This document shows positions 61,531-64,000 of a stretch of DNA of 64,000 bases, piece by piece. The translations under genes and the position numbers were made by a program. How positions within the stretch are numbered: position 1 is the stretch's first letter; each line of letters opens with the position of its first letter. This DNA is from Christiangramia gaetbulicola (lineage in GTDB: Bacteria; Bacteroidota; Bacteroidia; Flavobacteriales; Flavobacteriaceae). Under the pieces are notes generated by a model. The model was not told the DNA's origin and did no database searches. It saw nothing but the letters and a program-made list of their open reading frames with translations. The stretch is from NCBI RefSeq assembly GCF_003054225.1, contig NZ_QBKQ01000003.1, forward strand, positions 186,001-250,000, read 5' to 3'.

Positions 61531-62925
61531 CTAAATTTCTTCAGCGATTTCCAGGGCTTTAGTCAATGCCCCTAATTTATTATAGACTTCCTGTAATTCA
61601 TTTTCAGGTTTTGATTCTGAAACAATTCCAGCCCCGGCCTGATAATGTAACTCATGATTCTTGCTTACAAAAGACCTGATGATAATGGCGTGGTTAAAGT
61701 TTCCTTCAAAATCCATAAAACCAATTGCTCCACCATAAGCACTCCGGTTCACGTTCTCAAATTTTTCGATCAGTTTCAGGGCCATAGGTTTTGGCGCACC
61801 ACTTAAAGTTCCCGCGGGGAAAGTGTCTGCAACGATCTGAGGGGTGGGGACATTAGGATCTTTCTTTCCGGTAACCTTGCTCACCAGGTGGATCACATGG
61901 GAAAAGAATTGGATTTCCCTATAATTCTCCACTTTTACATCGCTGCCATTCCGGCTAAGATCATTCCTGGCAAGATCTACCAGCATTACATGTTCTGAAT
62001 TTTCTTTTTCGTCTGCAGCCAGTTCTTTCGCAATTTCCGCATCTTTTTCGTCATTTCCAGTTCTTTTGAAGGTGCCTGCGATAGGATGAATTTCGGCTCT
62101 TCCTTTATCAACTACCAGTTGAGCTTCCGGCGAACTTCCAAAAATTTTGAAGTTTCCGTAGTCGAAATAGAACAGGTAGGGGGATGGGTTTACATTTCTC
62201 AGGGCACGATAAACATTGAATTCATCACCCTTAAATTTCTGAGAGAATCTCCTGGAAAGTACCAACTGAAAAACATCTCCTCTATGACAATGTTCTTTTG
62301 CTGCTTTTACAACAGACCTGTATTCATCATCGGTTAAATTAGAAACCGCATCTTCGTGTCTGCTGAAATTATAAGAAGCAAAATTCTTTACTTTCAATAA
62401 TTGCTCGATCTCATCGATCTTACTTTCTGAAGCATAAGAGTGATCAAAAATATAAGCTTCATTTTTAAAGTGATTGATGGCGATGATATTCTGATAAACT
62501 GCGTAATAAATATCCGGGATCTTAAGATCTTTTTCCTTCCTGGTCACCTCGACATTTTCAAAATATCTTACAGAGTCATAGGCTATGTACCCAAAAAGTC
62601 CATTATTTATGAATTTAAAATCAGAAGAATCTGCCTTGAATTGTTGGGAGAATTTCTGAATTTCCTGAGGAACGGAAACCGAAGGATCAACATTCATGGT
62701 TTCTGTTTTCCCATCTGGGAATGTTGAGGTAATTACCTCATTTTCCAATTTGAAGGATGCAATGGGATTGCAGCAGATATATGAAAAACTGTTATCGCTA
62801 GCGTGATAATCACTACTTTCCAGCAATAAGCTGTTTGGATATTTATCTCTTAACTTCAGGTAGATACTAACCGGGGTAATGGTATCGGCAAGAATTTTTT
62901 TATATTTTGTATTTAATTCAAACAT
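61531..62925 (-). CDS. trpE: Anthranilate synthase component I
   Basis: 464 residues; makes anthranilate from chorismate, first committed step of tryptophan synthesis. The tryptophan-feedback motif LLES is present at residues 34-37 (LLESSD), so the enzyme should be inhibited by its end product. Catalytic segments HPIAGTFKRTGNDEKD, EHVMLVDLARNDL and GTLSGAPKPMALKLIE are intact. It is the first structural gene of the operon and is preceded by the leader peptide and terminator. Confidence 0.97.
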   Translation of the reverse strand: MFELNTKYKKILADTITPVSIYLKLRDKYPNSLLLESSDYHASDNSFSYICCNPIASFKLENEVITSTFPDGKTETMNVDPSVSVPQEIQKFSQQFKADSSDFKFINNGLFGYIAYDSVRYFENVEVTRKEKDLKIPDIYYAVYQNIIAINHFKNEAYIFDHSYASESKIDEIEQLLKVKNFASYNFSRHEDAVSNLTDDEYRSVVKAAKEHCHRGDVFQLVLSRRFSQKFKGDEFNVYRALRNVNPSPYLFYFDYGNFKIFGSSPEAQLVVDKGRAEIHPIAGTFKRTGNDEKDAEIAKELAADEKENSEHVMLVDLARNDLSRNGSDVKVENYREIQFFSHVIHLVSKVTGKKDPNVPTPQIVADTFPAGTLSGAPKPMALKLIEKFENVNRSAYGGAIGFMDFEGNFNHAIIIRSFVSKNHELHYQAGAGIVSESKPENELQEVYNKLGALTKALEIAEEI

Positions 62926-62943
62926 TGAATGTTGATTTTAAGC

Positions 62944-62976
62944 AATAAAAAAAGGCTTGTCGTGAGACAAGCCTTT
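62944..62976 (-). terminator. trp attenuator terminator
   Basis: An 11-bp perfect stem AAAGGCTTGTC/GACAAGCCTTT around a 4-nt TCAC loop, then TTTTATT on the minus strand, 18 bp before the trpE start. The loop and 3' arm contain CTCACGA, complementary to TCGTGAG at the end of the leader peptide gene, so an antiterminator is possible. Confidence 0.85.
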
Positions 62977-63007
62977 GTAATTTCTATAATGGAAATAGCA
63001 GTTTAGC

Positions 63008-63055
63008 TCACGAAGTTTGACGTAAGTTATTCCACCACCAGTTATTTTTTTTCAT
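63008..63055 (-). CDS. trpL: trp operon leader peptide
   Basis: A 15-residue reading frame, MKKNNWWWNNLRQTS, with three consecutive Trp codons (63037-63029). An in-frame ATG three codons earlier (63064) would give MFT-MKKNNWWW. It lies between a consensus promoter and the attenuator terminator, 82 bp before trpE. The stop codon overlaps the TCGTGAG segment that can pair with the terminator. Stalling at the Trp codons would leave this segment free; reading to the stop would cover it. This is the textbook layout of transcription attenuation. Confidence 0.85.
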   Translation of the reverse strand: MKKNNWWWNNLRQTS

Positions 63056-63069
63056 TGTAAACATGACTT

Positions 63070-63100
63070 CAAATATAGAGATGAATTTTTTCAAAACAAA
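63070..63100 (-). promoter_or_regulatory. trp operon promoter
   Basis: TTTG (63100-63097), exactly 19 bp, then TATATTTG (63077-63070) on the minus strand: a perfect TTTG/TAnnTTTG promoter. The transcript would start only a few bases before the first leader-peptide ATG. Confidence 0.8.
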
Positions 63101-63111
63101 TCTTTTTCCAA

Positions 63112-63140
63112 AATAAAATCCCGGAGCCGAAACTCCGGGG
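63112..63140 (-). terminator. Terminator of the YceI gene
   Basis: CCCGGAG/CTCCGGG stem, 6-nt loop, followed on the minus strand by ATTTTATTTT, between the YceI stop and the trp promoter. Confidence 0.75.
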
Positions 63141-63148
63141 AATAATTA

Positions 63149-63727
63149 TTAGAACTTAAGATTTACTGCAAGGTCAAAATTGTCATAAATAGTCTTATCT
63201 CCAAGATTATCGAAGAAACTTCCTGACCCGTATCTTACGTTATACTTTGATCTGTCTATGGTAAGATTTGTTTTTGCTGAATTACCATTCATAACAAGGT
63301 CAAAAGTGATAGGATGTGTTTCGTTTTTGATTGTTAAATCTCCTACGATACCATATTTTCCATCACCTTTGGCAGCTGCACTAGTGATTACCAATTTAGC
63401 TGTTGGATGTTTCTCAACTCCGAAGAAATCCTCAGATTTCAAGTGACCTTCCAGCTTTCCTTTGTTCTCACCGGTAAGATCTGTCACAGTGATCGTGCTC
63501 ATATCCATCACGAATTCACCTCCTACGATCTTATCGTCTTCCATCATTAAATGACCGCTTTCAAGCTGGATAGTACCGTTGTGAGAACCGGTTACTTTTT
63601 CTCCAGTCCATTCCACGGTGCTGGCTTTAACGTCTACTTCCTTTTTTGTGTTTGTAAATGCAAGCGTTGTTAAAACGATTACTGCGGCTATTCCGCCTTT
63701 TAAAATTGTGTTTTTCATAATTTTCAA
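63149..63727 (-). CDS. YceI-family exported protein
   Basis: A 192-residue protein with signal peptide (KGGIAAVIVLTTLAFTN) and an extended lipocalin-like barrel. Typical features: VKASTVEWTGEKVTGSHNGTIQL, FVMDMSTITVTDL, HLKSEDFFGVEKHPTAKLVI and GDLTIKNETHPITFDL. Relatives bind polyisoprenoid lipids in the periplasm. It is transcribed with its own terminator and lies 10 bp after the nitroreductase gene, so the two may be one operon. Confidence 0.93.
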   Translation of the reverse strand: MKIMKNTILKGGIAAVIVLTTLAFTNTKKEVDVKASTVEWTGEKVTGSHNGTIQLESGHLMMEDDKIVGGEFVMDMSTITVTDLTGENKGKLEGHLKSEDFFGVEKHPTAKLVITSAAAKGDGKYGIVGDLTIKNETHPITFDLVMNGNSAKTNLTIDRSKYNVRYGSGSFFDNLGDKTIYDNFDLAVNLKF

Positions 63728-63737
63728 ATTTTAGTGT

Positions 63738-64000
63738 TTAGATTATTTCTATTAGATCTGATTTTGATTTTCTTACTTTAGCTAAGTGCTGATAATGATC
63801 TTCTTCGCTTCTGTATCCAATTGGAGCAATCACAGCAGTGGTCAGGTTTTTTTCTCCCAGACCAAGGATCTCATCAAATTTTGCAGCGTCGAATCCTTCC
63901 ATTGGGCAGGTATCGATTTTTAAACTGGCCGCGGCCGATAAAAGATTACCTAAAGCTATATAAGCTTGCTTAGCCGCCCAGGTATTCTGCAATTCAGCAG
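63738..64000 (-). CDS. Nitroreductase family protein (C-terminal part)
   Basis: About 87 codons of the 3' end; the start lies beyond the right edge and the frame stays open to it. The segment TWAAKQAYIALGNLLSAAASLKIDTCPMEGFDAAKF is the classic end of NfsB-like FMN-dependent nitroreductases, followed by VIAPIGYRSEED. These enzymes reduce nitro compounds and quinones using NAD(P)H. The gene probably leads an operon with yceI. Confidence 0.88.
   Translation of the reverse strand, partial: AELQNTWAAKQAYIALGNLLSAAASLKIDTCPMEGFDAAKFDEILGLGEKNLTTAVIAPIGYRSEEDHYQHLAKVRKSKSDLIEII

Overview
The window is chromosomal DNA from a member of the Flavobacteriaceae (Bacteroidetes), probably a marine Gramella/Christiangramia-type genome. 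The evidence is AT-rich DNA, promoters of the form TTTG-N18-20-TAnnTTTG, very weak Shine-Dalgarno signals, lipoproteins with short tails, a TonB-dependent receptor with an N-terminal carboxypeptidase-regulatory-like domain, ribosomal protein bTHX, and kynureninase/kynurenine monooxygenase. No phage, IS element, CRISPR array or integrase was seen. It looks like core chromosome: no gene-free gap exceeds about 225 bp, and the longest is the trp leader.

Layout: 0-5 kb holds the start of a FadL-like porin, a Gly/Trp/Ser-rich lipoprotein, proS, two identical tRNA-Glu genes, rpsT and the pepE-glsA pair. 5-11.6 kb holds three tandem paralogous secreted proteins, a DUF6702-like protein, an M1 metallopeptidase, tatA and a PAP2 phosphatase. 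11.5-23.5 kb holds an O-methyltransferase, kynU, lipoproteins, an SDR, a tight four-gene light/DNA-repair operon (flavin reductase, DUF2256 zinc protein, cryptochrome-DASH, FeS-type photolyase), an Old Yellow Enzyme, kmo and msrA. 23.6-36.6 kb holds a cysteine-free relative of the C4 zinc-ribbon proteins with a Nif3-like partner, lpxK, an orphan hybrid histidine kinase, gap-lipA, a glycosyltransferase/ECF sigma operon, a fasciclin lipoprotein, murB, an aminotransferase and a DUF1573 protein.

36.6-56.3 kb holds valS, a membrane-lipid cluster (cdsA, psd, ACBP) behind rsfS-ftsH and a LUD-domain protein, birA, pyrE/NUDIX as a tight divergent pair, an M14 peptidase, a TonB receptor, coaD, ddl/PASTA/rluD, yaaA, a UDG-like protein, bTHX and a small polar protein. 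56.3-63.1 kb is a complete trp operon in the order trpE-G-D-C-F-B-A on the minus strand. It is preceded by a Trp-rich leader peptide with three consecutive Trp codons, a terminator and an overlapping antiterminator, so classical ribosome-mediated attenuation is predicted. The window ends with a YceI protein and the 3' part of a nitroreductase.

The most notable signals are the trp attenuator, a family of palindromic GTCAT...ATGAC repeats (one placed between trpB and trpA), the promoter of pyrE overlapping the start codon of its divergent neighbour, and the cysteine-free zinc-ribbon homologue.
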